A DNA stretch of 64,000 bases, from assembly GCA_963745765.1 (NCBI GenBank), contig CAVUYQ010000009.1:1-64000 (forward strand). Direction: 5' to 3'. This document shows, piece after piece, positions 46,547 through 55,643 of the stretch. The position numbers and the translations under genes are program-made. The notes under the pieces were generated by a model. That model worked only from the letters and a program-made list of their open reading frames with translations. It was not told where the DNA came from and did not search any database. Each line of letters begins with the position of its first letter. Position 1 is the first letter of the stretch. The DNA comes from Ww85 sp963745765 (lineage in GTDB: Bacteria > Desulfobacterota > Desulfobulbia > Desulfobulbales > Desulfocapsaceae).

Positions 46547-48775
46547 ATGACCGCTCCATCGATCAGCGCAACAATCAAGATGGCCCTGGCTGGTAATCCA
46601 AATGCCGGTAAAACGACGCTATTCAATTATCTTACCGGTGCCCGCCAGCATGTTGGCAACTATCCGGGTATCACCGTAGAACGAAAAGAAGGATTCATCT
46701 CATTAAATAATCAGCGCCTGGTCCTCGTTGATCTCCCCGGCACCTATTCACTGACAGCCTATTCGGCCGAAGAGCTGGTTGCCCGTGATTTTCTGGTTAA
46801 TGAACGGCCGCAGGTCGTCATAAACATCGTTGATGCATCGAATCTTGAACGCAATCTCTATCTAAGCACCCAGTTTCTTGAACTCGGCGTACCACTGGTC
46901 ATCGCTTTGAACATGGTTGATGTTGCAAAGGATAGAGGCATCACTATCGAAGCTGACAAATTATCAGAACTCCTCAGGGTTCCCGTTATTCCTATCATTG
47001 CACGATCGGGAAAAGGCACGGGTGAATTGATCGCCGCCGCGCTCTCTATTGCGACAAAGGAACGGGATTGGCAGCCGATAGATATTTCCTATGGTGACGA
47101 CCTGGATGCAACCATTATGCATCTTGTCGAAGATATTGAAAAAGCAAACTTTTTTCTGGACACCTACCCGGCCCGCTATACCGCCATCAAGTACCTCGAA
47201 CATGATGAACAGATGCTCATCATGGGAAGAGAGAAGGCACCCGCTGCAGCTGCAGACCTGGAAGCGGATGTTGAGCTGGTTTCAACTCATCTGAAAAAGA
47301 CCCTCGGTGTCTACCCCGAGTCTGTTATAGCAGATCACCGGTATGGTTATCTCAAGTCAATCCTCAGAGACGGCATCATTACCCACACTTTTGATACCAA
47401 TCGACTCTACACGAGTGACAAAATCGACACGATCGTAACCAACCGTCTGCTCGGACCGGTGATAATGCTCGGGGTATTGTTCGGGCTCTTCCAGGTGACA
47501 TTCTCCTGGAGTGAACTTCCTGTTTCCCTGCTGGGGAATGTTTTCGGCTGGCTTAGCGGCATCATCGATTCATTTATGGCGGATGGTCCGCTCAAATCAA
47601 TGATCATTTCGGGCATTATTGATGGTGTTGGAGGGGTACTTGGCTTTATTCCCCTGATCATGTTTATGTTTTTTGGTATTGCCGTCCTTGAGGATTCCGG
47701 CTACCTGGCCCGGGTCGCCTACATGATGGATCGTATATTCAGGATATTCGGCCTGCATGGATCATCGGTCATGCCGTTTATCGTATCAGGCGGTATCGCC
47801 GGCGGCTGCGCTGTTCCCGGCGTAATGGCCACGAGAACCCTGCGCTCTCCGAAGGAACGCATGGCTACGCTGTTGACCGTTCCTTTCATGAACTGCGGTG
47901 CAAAGCTACCCGTCCTCGCCCTGCTCATCGGTGCCTTTTTTTCAGAAAACCAGGCGCTTGTCATGTTTTCCTTCACGCTCCTTTCCTGGGTGGTAGCACT
48001 GTTTGCTGCAAAATTCCTCAGAATGACCATTCTGCGCGGAGAGCCGACACCGTTTGTCATGGAACTTCCACCCTATCGTTTCCCGACAATGAGGGGACTG
48101 TTGATTCATACCTGGGAGAGAACCTGGCAGTATATCAAGAAAGCCGGCACGGTTATTCTCACCATTTCCATTCTGCTCTGGGCTCTTATGACCTACCCCG
48201 GTCTGCCGGCAGCAGAACAAAAGCTCTTTGATTCCGAGCGCACTCGCGTCCGGGCCTCTTTCCCGTCTGAAGTTGTGGCAGAGCTGGAGACAGAGCATGG
48301 ATCTCTTTCGCCGCAGGCAAAGGAATTAGCGACGATACTGCAAAACATAGACACAGAAGAGTCAACACAGGCCCTGCAATCATCGTTTGCCGGGAAAATC
48401 GGCAAGGGGCTGGAATCCGTCTCCCGCTTTGCCGGCTTCGACTGGCGAACCAATATTGCACTTGTCGGCGGGTTTGCGGCCAAAGAGGTTATTGTTTCAA
48501 CCCTTGGTACCGCCTATTCAATGGGCGAAGCTGATACCGAGGCATCAGAATCACTCGGTAAGCGCCTCTGGAACGCTCCCGAGTGGAACCGTGTTGTCGC
48601 TGTTGCCGCACTGGTCTTTATCATGTTCTATGCACCCTGCTTTGTCACAGTCGTATGTATTGCCAGGGAGTCCTCCTGGGGCTGGGCGGCATTTTCCATG
48701 GCCTTCAACACCATCTTTGCCTTTGGATTCGCGGTCCTGGTCTACCAGGTTGGTACATTTTTGCAGCTGGGATAG
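46547..48775 (+). CDS. feoB: Ferrous iron transport protein B
   Basis: Inner-membrane Fe(II) transporter with an N-terminal G-protein domain; 742 residues. G1 is ALAGNPNAGKTTLFNYLTG, G3 is VDLPGTYSL and G4 is LNMVDVAKD. A helical GDI-like domain (about 180-260) leads to the membrane part from about residue 290, with two Gate domains (GFIPLIMFMFFGIAVLEDSGYLARVAYMMDR; FAAKEVIVSTLGTAYSMGE) and the conserved GCAVPGVMATRTL and NCGAKLPVL segments. The organisation with two FeoA genes and the Cys-rich peptide fits an anaerobe that lives on Fe(II). Confidence 0.97.
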   Translation: MTAPSISATIKMALAGNPNAGKTTLFNYLTGARQHVGNYPGITVERKEGFISLNNQRLVLVDLPGTYSLTAYSAEELVARDFLVNERPQVVINIVDASNLERNLYLSTQFLELGVPLVIALNMVDVAKDRGITIEADKLSELLRVPVIPIIARSGKGTGELIAAALSIATKERDWQPIDISYGDDLDATIMHLVEDIEKANFFLDTYPARYTAIKYLEHDEQMLIMGREKAPAAAADLEADVELVSTHLKKTLGVYPESVIADHRYGYLKSILRDGIITHTFDTNRLYTSDKIDTIVTNRLLGPVIMLGVLFGLFQVTFSWSELPVSLLGNVFGWLSGIIDSFMADGPLKSMIISGIIDGVGGVLGFIPLIMFMFFGIAVLEDSGYLARVAYMMDRIFRIFGLHGSSVMPFIVSGGIAGGCAVPGVMATRTLRSPKERMATLLTVPFMNCGAKLPVLALLIGAFFSENQALVMFSFTLLSWVVALFAAKFLRMTILRGEPTPFVMELPPYRFPTMRGLLIHTWERTWQYIKKAGTVILTISILLWALMTYPGLPAAEQKLFDSERTRVRASFPSEVVAELETEHGSLSPQAKELATILQNIDTEESTQALQSSFAGKIGKGLESVSRFAGFDWRTNIALVGGFAAKEVIVSTLGTAYSMGEADTEASESLGKRLWNAPEWNRVVAVAALVFIMFYAPCFVTVVCIARESSWGWAAFSMAFNTIFAFGFAVLVYQVGTFLQLG

Positions 48776-48816
48776 CCAGCTGATTCATCATCGTGTTGCA
48801 ACTATGGTTGGTCTGG

Positions 48817-49503
48817 TCAGGAAATAACCGCATACAACTGCCTATTTTCCCGCCACAACCTCACCTGCAGCCCATCCGCTGAACTGCTGTATGTCTTTCC
48901 TTCCTGCAGTGAGGCCGGCACCTCTTTGGCATCAGCAATGTAGAGCGAGACAAACCGATCTCCATCGCGAAAAACAAGATGCACCGTTGTACAGTTTTCG
49001 ATGAGACATATCCGCGCTCCAATAAACTCAAGTCCATAGATGTTGAAAGAAGCAGGCAGCGTAGCCCTGAAACGGGCATGCTCCGCCAGCCAGTCGGATA
49101 AATTCACCACCTTATCGACCGGATGCTTCTGCCCCAACAAGAGATGGTCCTGGGCCAGAGCCGAGCTGAAGTCTTTGCGTGCCGAGTTATCACTGGGCAA
49201 TAGAAAAAATACCAGCAATAAAGCGACAACTCCTGCGATAGCCGAGGCCCCTTTGATAATCCACGGGGAAAAGCGACGGGGCGGTCTGCCGTCGCCGAGG
49301 TTTAATACCACCAGTTTCTCAAGGTGCTCAGGTAACGGTTCCTTCGCCAGCCCACGGGCGATAGTTTCGTCGAGCAACGCATCCTTGGCTGCCAATTCGC
49401 GGCAATTTGAACATGAGTTTCTATGTTTTGTTGCACGATCAGCCTCTGAAAGATCAGAAAGATCCCGCTCCTCAAGCCACCTTTGAAATTGTCTGCAATC
49501 CAT
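48817..49503 (-). CDS. Anti-sigma factor with zinc-finger domain
   Basis: A 228-residue membrane protein paired with the ECF sigma factor gene upstream. The N-terminal zinc-binding domain has the HxxxCxxC motif HRNSCSNC (about residues 27-34), as in ZAS-type anti-sigma factors. One membrane helix follows (ASAIAGVVALLLVFFLLP, about 87-104), then a periplasmic domain of about 120 residues that ends LWRENRQLYAVIS and holds a Cys pair (ICLIENC). Start chosen at ATG 49503, which shares its A with the sigma stop (TGATG). Signal unknown; redox sensing via cysteines is possible but unproven. Confidence 0.8.
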   Translation of the reverse strand: MDCRQFQRWLEERDLSDLSEADRATKHRNSCSNCRELAAKDALLDETIARGLAKEPLPEHLEKLVVLNLGDGRPPRRFSPWIIKGASAIAGVVALLLVFFLLPSDNSARKDFSSALAQDHLLLGQKHPVDKVVNLSDWLAEHARFRATLPASFNIYGLEFIGARICLIENCTTVHLVFRDGDRFVSLYIADAKEVPASLQEGKTYSSSADGLQVRLWRENRQLYAVIS

Positions 49504-50099
49504 CACCTCACCCCCTGATACATCAGCACGGCGAGCAAGCCCATTTTTTTCCTGTCACTCTTTTGCTGCATCATTTTAAGCAGGGCCTTTTTCATCTGCT
49601 TCTTGGCACGGGCAAGCCTGGACATTACCGTGCCGATTGGTATGTCGAGGAAATCGGCAATTTCCTGATAAGTCATGTCTTCCATATAAAAAAGGATGAG
49701 CGGCGATTTATGTTTTTCCGACATACTGTCCAGCACCTGCTGAACGTTCTGCCGGTCAATTTTTTTTTCGAGCAGGCCGGCCAGAGAGTCGGCAGATTCA
49801 TCTATGACATTTTTCAGGTAACCGCTGCCATCGTCAAGCAGAGGACGTCTTTTGTGAAGCCTGAACTCCCGCAGAAAGGTTGTTCTGAGGATAGAAAAGA
49901 GCCAGGAACGGCACGTCTCTTCATCTCTGAGCTGATGGAATTTACGATACGCCGTATACATGGCTTCCTGCACAATGTCCTCGGCATCATAGGGTTTCCC
50001 GGTATATTTCAAGGCCACATTATAGAGAAATTCGAGGTGGGGAAAGGTAAGTTCCTTGAAGCGGGTGCGATCAACACGCCTGAATGTGGGGGACGACAT
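49503..50099 (-). CDS. ECF-type RNA polymerase sigma factor
   Basis: About 198 residues, RpoE-like extracytoplasmic-function sigma factor. Region 2 includes LYNVALKYTGKPYDAEDIVQEAMYTAYRKFHQL and CRSWLFSILRTTFLREFRLHKR; region 4 includes MSEKHKSPLILFYMEDMTYQEIADFLDIPIGTVMSRLARAKKQMKKAL. ATG 50099 follows GGAG; an ATG four codons upstream lacks one. It is translated with its anti-sigma partner by TGATG coupling. Regulon unknown. Confidence 0.9.
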   Translation of the reverse strand: MSSPTFRRVDRTRFKELTFPHLEFLYNVALKYTGKPYDAEDIVQEAMYTAYRKFHQLRDEETCRSWLFSILRTTFLREFRLHKRRPLLDDGSGYLKNVIDESADSLAGLLEKKIDRQNVQQVLDSMSEKHKSPLILFYMEDMTYQEIADFLDIPIGTVMSRLARAKKQMKKALLKMMQQKSDRKKMGLLAVLMYQGVR

Positions 50100-50207
50100 A
50101 GTGCTCCGCATTTGAGAGTTTCCCGTTTCTCATGCTGAACATCAATCATCATGTGGAAAGAGGAACGTTTATATAAATTTGATGGTATGATGCGGTGTGC
50201 TTCTCAA

Positions 50208-51746
50208 TTATTCCCCATTTTTGACTTCTTCGACCGCCCCGCCCCGGCGTGGATCTCCGGCCCCGCTCTCGCCGGGAATCACGGCGTGTACACCGCCGAA
50301 GTAAACATCTGGATTAGCCCATATATTAATGGCCATCCGGGAGGATAAGCACTCAAGGGCTTCAGGTCTGAACCCCGGCTCTACCTGTACCGTCTCACCA
50401 TCCCAGAAGAGGCGTGGCGCCTCAACTGCTTCCTGCAGATTACGTCCGAAATCAACAACCTGGCTGAGCACCTGGCTGATCGTTGTACGAATGCGCTTTG
50501 ATCCTCCGCTGCCGATGACCAGTCTGATATCATTTCCGTTAACGAGGAGCGATGGGGACATCATCGAACCGACACGCTCCCCGGGAGGACTCGAATGAAA
50601 GCCGTTCGGGTGCAGATCATCTTCGCCCATCATATTATTGAGCATGACACCGGTACCTGAAGCAAAATAGCCGGATCCTTCTCCGTTGGAGCAGGTCATT
50701 GAGGCACAATTGCCATGCTGGTCAGCGATGCTGACGTGGGTTGTACCCCGGTTGAACATTCTGATCCGCCGACAGGATTGCGCAAATATCTCACCTTCTT
50801 CAAGAAATGCTTTGAGCAGCGAAGGGGTAGTCACACCCGCTTCGCGAATGTTCTCCACCTCCTGCATAAGAGCCACGGTTCGGGCTAGTTGCCCGCCATC
50901 ACCCCAGTTACCGGCGTAGGGGCCCAACCTTTCCAGAAGGGCTATTGACAAGCCTATGAGCGTTCCCCCCATGGACGGCTCCGGACAGGTGAGAAGATGG
51001 TAGCCGCGGTAGGGAATCTTCAACGGCGTCCGCTCAAACACCTGGTAAGCGGCCAGGTCCTCACGTGTCAGATAACCGCCCCCTTCTTTCATATCACGAT
51101 CGATTCGGTTGGCAATTTCACCCCGGTAAAAGCTCTCGCCGTCGTCCTCGGCGACCTGTTCAAGAAAGGCTGCGCAGTCCGGGTTGTGTTGCTGATCTCC
51201 GGTCTTCTTGTAGATGCCGCCCGGCTCATAGATAGCCCGGGCATCAGGGTGCAGGGTCAGGATCGGGTAGAGCAGCCTGAGAAAATTCCCCTGCTGTTCG
51301 TTAATGACATGTTCCTTTGCCAGTTCGCGGGCTGGTGCAATCACCTCAGCAAGACTCATGCGGCCAAGTCTCTTCTGGATATGAACCAGTCCTTTCAAGG
51401 TGCCGGGCACGGCCACGGAGCCTAAGCCGATATTAAAGTCCTGGCCGACACCGGAAAAGTTCACCGTGACCGGGAAAAAATGCGGATCAAGGTCAGCAGT
51501 ATCCAGATTTCGTCCCGGTGTATCGACAAAAAAGTCAAAAAACAGGCTCTGCCCCTGTTTTTCACTGTGTCCAAGTAAGAAACCGCCTCCCCCGAGACTG
51601 GTCAGGGTCGGCTCCACAACGGCTGAAGCAAAACCGGCTGCAACAACCGCATCAAAGGCGTTACCGCCTTCCCTTAAAATAGCGGCAGCGGTAGCGCTTA
51701 CCAGTGTATGGCCGGAAGCCACAATTGCTTTGTTATATTTACTCAC
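50208..51746 (-). CDS. ggt: Gamma-glutamyltransferase, no signal peptide
   Basis: Ntn-hydrolase that cleaves gamma-glutamyl bonds of glutathione-like compounds; 512 residues. The N-terminus (SKYNKAIVASGHTLVSATAAAILREGGNAFDAVVAAGFASAVVEPTLTSLGGGGFLL) begins directly with the enzyme fold, so unlike classical periplasmic GGT it lacks a signal and is likely cytoplasmic. The self-processing threonine is in NRGTTHVSIADQHGN; GSMMSPSLLV and the C-terminal GDPRRGG are also typical. The start is GTG, overlapping the small upstream gene's stop as GTGA. It is the last gene of the DUF4177/M20/unknown/GGT set. Confidence 0.9.
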   Translation of the reverse strand: MSKYNKAIVASGHTLVSATAAAILREGGNAFDAVVAAGFASAVVEPTLTSLGGGGFLLGHSEKQGQSLFFDFFVDTPGRNLDTADLDPHFFPVTVNFSGVGQDFNIGLGSVAVPGTLKGLVHIQKRLGRMSLAEVIAPARELAKEHVINEQQGNFLRLLYPILTLHPDARAIYEPGGIYKKTGDQQHNPDCAAFLEQVAEDDGESFYRGEIANRIDRDMKEGGGYLTREDLAAYQVFERTPLKIPYRGYHLLTCPEPSMGGTLIGLSIALLERLGPYAGNWGDGGQLARTVALMQEVENIREAGVTTPSLLKAFLEEGEIFAQSCRRIRMFNRGTTHVSIADQHGNCASMTCSNGEGSGYFASGTGVMLNNMMGEDDLHPNGFHSSPPGERVGSMMSPSLLVNGNDIRLVIGSGGSKRIRTTISQVLSQVVDFGRNLQEAVEAPRLFWDGETVQVEPGFRPEALECLSSRMAINIWANPDVYFGGVHAVIPGESGAGDPRRGGAVEEVKNGE

Positions 51747-52064
51747 TTCAAGAATCCTTTATGTACCGTGCTGATGACTTGTTTAAAGTCACCTGATTCC
51801 CTGCATAGTGCAGGCTGGAGATCTGCACCTGTGCCCTGTATGAAAATGGTGTCCATTCGATCAATAGAGCCGTATGATCCAAGTTCTTCGGCCATCGAAC
51901 AGGTCTGCATCAAATCATTTTCCCCATCTTTCAGATCAGCGCATATTCCTGTCTGAATTTCGAGAATTGATTTAATAAATTCGGGGGAAAGACGGGGCAG
52001 AAGGATTTCCGGAGCGTTATTTGCCGGAACCTGGCCTGGACGTCAAAGTATCTGCGGACATCAT
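51743..52064 (-). pseudogene. Small unknown gene hidden by a frameshift between M20 and ggt
   Basis: Starts with ATGATG overlapping the M20 stop (ATGA, 52064-52061) and ends TGA overlapping the ggt GTG start. The first frame reads MMSADTLTSRPG; near 52030 one extra base moves it to a second frame that stays open: VPANNAPEILLPRLSPEFIK, then SILEIQTGICADLKDGENDL, MQTCSMAEELGSYGSIDRMD and TIFIQGTGADLQPALCRESG to the stop. Corrected length about 106 residues. The perfect fit of both ends to coupled neighbours is strong evidence that it is real. No family recognised. Confidence 0.6.
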
Positions 52065-53287
52065 TTACCCGGAGGAAATTCATCCTCTCCTGCCTGGTCA
52101 AGCCAACGCCAGGCGACATGTGCCAGCCAGCGGCTGCCAATTTCGAGACAATGCTCGTCAAAATCAAAGGTAGAACTGTGTGCCGGTCCGGCGGAGGCAG
52201 TCAATGCTCCGCCAAAGCGCACCAGGCAGCCGTCCACCCGCTGCTGGTAGAAGGCAAAATCCTCCGCCCCCAGGCTCGGCAATCCCTGAGATATGACCTT
52301 ATCAAAAGCGGTTGTATCCCTGGCGGCAGCCCTGGCGGTCTCGGCAGCCCGTCTTGAATTGACAACCGCCGGCAAGCCGGGCTCGAAAACAATCTCTGCC
52401 TGGACGCCATACATGCTCTCAAGAGCGGAGACCATCCGTTTCAAACCGTGCATTGTTTTATCCCGTGTCGTCTCGTCTGTCGAGCGCATAGTTCCGTTCA
52501 GTAAGGCTTCAGCGGCAATAACATTATTTACGGTACCACTCTGAAAACTTCCGATGGTGATTACCTCTGCCCGGTTGGGATCAACCTCGCGTGAGACCAG
52601 TGTCTGGATACTCATGACAAGGCTTGAAGCAGCGACAATGGCATCAGTGGCTTCATGCGGCCGGGCAGCATGCCCGCCTCTTCCTCTGATTCTGATAGAG
52701 AATGGGTCGGAAAATGCGCAGATGATGCCTTCGTCAACCGTTATCTCACCTGTCTGGAAGTGGGTATCAATATGTCCGGCAAAGACCGCCCCGACATCAT
52801 CAAGCACGCCGGCCTTGACCAGCAGATCAGCACCATTACCATGCTCTTCGGCCGGTTGAAAAATCAGCTTCACCCGACCGGGGATATTACCGTTCTTTTG
52901 CAACAGGGCTGCTGCTCCAAGCAGCATGGCCACATGCCCGTCATGTCCGCATGCATGCATTATTCCCTTGGACCCCGAACCGAAAAAAAGTTTGGTTTCC
53001 TCGGTAACGGGAAGCGCATCCATATCAGCCCGCAGTCCGACAACGGGAAGACCGCCGTGCACTCCGCCAAGAAGGCCTATGACGCCGGTTCTGCCAACAC
53101 TGCTGGTTGACGGAATTTCAAGTTCCGCCAGTTTCTCCTGAATATAAACGGCGGTACGGGTTTCATGGAAGGATAGCTCCGGATGCTGATGCAGGTGGCG
53201 CCGGATAGCAATAATCCAGCTTGCCAGCTCTTCATCAACCTGAAAAGACGGCTGGTTCCCTGCCTGCCTGTCGGCTGATCTACTCAA
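52061..53287 (-). CDS. M20-family metallo-amidohydrolase (N-acyl amino acid hydrolase type)
   Basis: A 408-residue zinc-dependent peptidase-like enzyme of the IAA-amino acid/hippurate hydrolase branch. Visible motifs: RRHLHQHPELSFHE, GLRADMDALPV, MHACGHDGHVAMLLGAA and FQPAEEHGNGADLLVKAG with metal ligands, RGRGGHAARPHEATDAI in the dimerisation domain, and the C-terminal SLGAEDFAFY. Start is TTG at 53287 (AGGAG nine bases upstream); no ATG or GTG is available in frame before the conserved core. Probable substrates are N-acylated amino acids; the neighbour GGT hints at gamma-glutamyl or acyl-amino acid turnover. Confidence 0.88.
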   Translation of the reverse strand: MSRSADRQAGNQPSFQVDEELASWIIAIRRHLHQHPELSFHETRTAVYIQEKLAELEIPSTSSVGRTGVIGLLGGVHGGLPVVGLRADMDALPVTEETKLFFGSGSKGIMHACGHDGHVAMLLGAAALLQKNGNIPGRVKLIFQPAEEHGNGADLLVKAGVLDDVGAVFAGHIDTHFQTGEITVDEGIICAFSDPFSIRIRGRGGHAARPHEATDAIVAASSLVMSIQTLVSREVDPNRAEVITIGSFQSGTVNNVIAAEALLNGTMRSTDETTRDKTMHGLKRMVSALESMYGVQAEIVFEPGLPAVVNSRRAAETARAAARDTTAFDKVISQGLPSLGAEDFAFYQQRVDGCLVRFGGALTASAGPAHSSTFDFDEHCLEIGSRWLAHVAWRWLDQAGEDEFPPGK

Positions 53288-53645
53288 TCCTGATCGCTCC
53301 TATCTCATTTTTTTTCCCGGTACTATTTTCTTTAGAGGCGTCACCGCCTGCATCTTCCTTATCATCCCTGAACCTTTCGTCGTCGGGCGGGGCCGCGGTT
53401 TCAACGGTTTCCTCTCTGCCAGCGTCTGCATCTTCTTCATGATACCGGTTTCCCGACTGCATACCGAGCGGCTGCTTGAAAAAAACGATAACACCGTCCT
53501 GGACTTCAAGCACCGAGATGACCTCCCAGCCGCTTTTACCATAGTCATTCAGGGCATGCTCGATTTCACTCTCATCAAGAAATCCAACACCAAGCAACCC
53601 CTCTTTTTTTAATTCGAAATGGACTGTTTTATAGATCCACTTCAT
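53280..53645 (-). CDS. DUF4177-like protein with acidic tail
   Basis: A 121-residue protein. The N-terminal 60 residues match the DUF4177 pattern, WIYKTVHFELKKEG..., with ALNDYGKSGWEVISVLEVQDGVIVFFKQP. The rest (about 65-121) is a low-complexity charged tail (EEDADAGREETVET, ERFRDDKEDAGGDASKE). Function unknown. Its last codons overlap the M20 TTG start by 8 nt, so it heads the operon. Preceded by 124 nt without a gene. Confidence 0.75.
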   Translation of the reverse strand: MKWIYKTVHFELKKEGLLGVGFLDESEIEHALNDYGKSGWEVISVLEVQDGVIVFFKQPLGMQSGNRYHEEDADAGREETVETAAPPDDERFRDDKEDAGGDASKENSTGKKNEIGAIRIE

Positions 53646-53769
53646 CGTTGCACCTCATTCATCTCGTGATACATGCATGGTCGCGGCAGAAAGGACTGCA
53701 GCTTTTTCCGAACCACGTTTGTTCCAAATACTATGCGCACTTTGCATAATCAGATTCTCCAAGGGAGCC

Positions 53770-55604
53770 CTATTGGTTCCCGACAAAGGTATCATTAACG
53801 AACTGTCCCTCGTAGACGGTACCGTCGGCAAGCGTCAGGACGCCGCTTCCGTTTCTCCGTCCCGACGCAAACTGCCCCTCATACACGGTCCCGTCAGCGG
53901 ATCTCAAGAATGCCGGTACCGTTGGGCAGGTCACTTTTAAACTGCCCTTCGTAGACCGATCCATCTTTATAGTAAAGTGTTCCCCGACCGCTGAAGCTGC
54001 CTTGTTCGAACTGACCGCTATAACGGCTGCCGTCAGCAAAAAGATATTCACCTTCCCCATGAAAGTAATCATTTTTAAATTCGCCGTCATACCTCGTACC
54101 ATCCGGATAACTGAAATGGCCTTGACCATTGCGCCTGCCGTCAAAAAACATACCACTATATTCACGCCCATCACGGTAGCGGTAGGTCCCCTTGCCGTCG
54201 AAACGTCCGTGGACAATTTCTCCCTCGTACACTTCTCCGTTGATAAAGGTGATAATACCGTGACCGTCCATTAAACCGTCCTTCACCTCACCGCTGTATT
54301 GCGTTTTGTCGTCGAAGACAAAATCAACCGTTCCCGTTACCGGCGTCATCTGCCCGTCATCCATGCATATTTTCCCATCATGGGCAACCAGTTTCGGTTC
54401 TCCTGGCCCGCTTGGCTTCGTCGAAGGTGCGGGAGCGATACCGCCTGTCTCAGCCGACAGCGCCGCTGTTTCTGCAGGAACTCCTGATGCCGGCTTGCCG
54501 TCAGCTTTTTCTGCCACTGCCGGCTCGTTCTCAGCAGCCGTCCCTTCCTGAACTGCGGGTTTCCCGGCATCAGCGACCGCTGCAGGCACGATCGGCTCTA
54601 CCGGCTCTACCGGCTGGCCGTCCACAAATTCGCCGTGAAATTCCCGGCCGTCGGGATAATACATCGTCCCGCTTCCGTTCAGTTTTCCCTCTGCAAAACT
54701 TCCGACATAGCGGGAGCCGTCAGCATAGATATATTCACCTTCGCCCTGCATCTTGCCCCGGTAAAACTGGCCATTATAAGAGCTTCCGTCCGGATAATTC
54801 ATGGCTCCTGTCCCATCCGGGAAATCGTCCTTAAAATTGCCGCTGTAGCGAGAACCGTCAACATAGTGAAGTTCTCCGTAGCCATTGCGTCTTCCTTCCT
54901 GGAAAGAACCGACATATTTCCGGCCGTCAGCATATTTCAGCGTTCCGGTGCCGGAATAGAGATCTCCCTCAAAACTGCCGTCATAAATATCACCCGAAGA
55001 TGACTCAAAGACACCTGACCCCGTTCTTGATGTCACCAACCACCTCGCCTCTATAGATTGAGCCATCGGGATAAGACCGTACGCCCTTCCCCAACGGTCT
55101 GCCATTCTTGAAGGAGCCTTCATACCAGCTTCCGTCCGCGTAGAGAAGGCGGCCGTTTCCATCAATCATGTTATTATGGAATTCACCTTTATACTCGCGG
55201 CCATCGGCAAAAAACAGCAGGCCCATGCCATTGAATTGTCCGTAGCTGAAATCGCCCCGATACTGCATCTTGTCGGGAGTAGAAAGCATCCCCTGTCCCT
55301 GGATGATACCGTCACGGAATTCACCCTCGTAGATGCGCCCATCAGCGCTTTTCAGGACACCTTTGCCATTAAATGTGCCGTTTTTAAAATCGCCTTCATA
55401 CACCATGCCGTCGGGATAAGTCAGGGTACCGGTGCCGCTGGCAATGCCGCGGAAGAATGTACCCTGATATTTACGGCCGTCAGCACTTTCATAGGTACCG
55501 GAACCGTTTTTGCAATCACCCTGAACACAGCCCGCAAAAACGTTTTGCTGCACAAACAGGCACAACACAAGTAGCGCGCCACCGATCATTTTCTCTCTTT
55601 TCAT
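53770..55604 (-). CDS. Exported MORN-repeat protein, about 20 repeats, two frameshifts
   Basis: About 610 residues after joining three frames. A signal peptide MKREKMIGGALLVLCLFVQQNVFAG leads to two blocks of MORN repeats with period exactly 23 (pattern YxGxFxxGxxxGxGxLxYxDGxx): about 12 and a half repeats, an Ala/Pro/Glu-rich linker (about 300-380), then about eight more. Examples are YEGDFKNGTFNGKGVLKSAD and YSGQFEQGSFSGRGTLYYKD. Frames change near 55019 (one extra G in GGGG) and 53905. MORN sheets bind membranes or proteins; here the protein should be periplasmic or surface exposed. Follows avtA by 39 nt. Confidence 0.85.
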
Positions 55605-55643
55605 GACTGCTATATCCCCCGTTTTCTTGTATCGGATCTCCGC

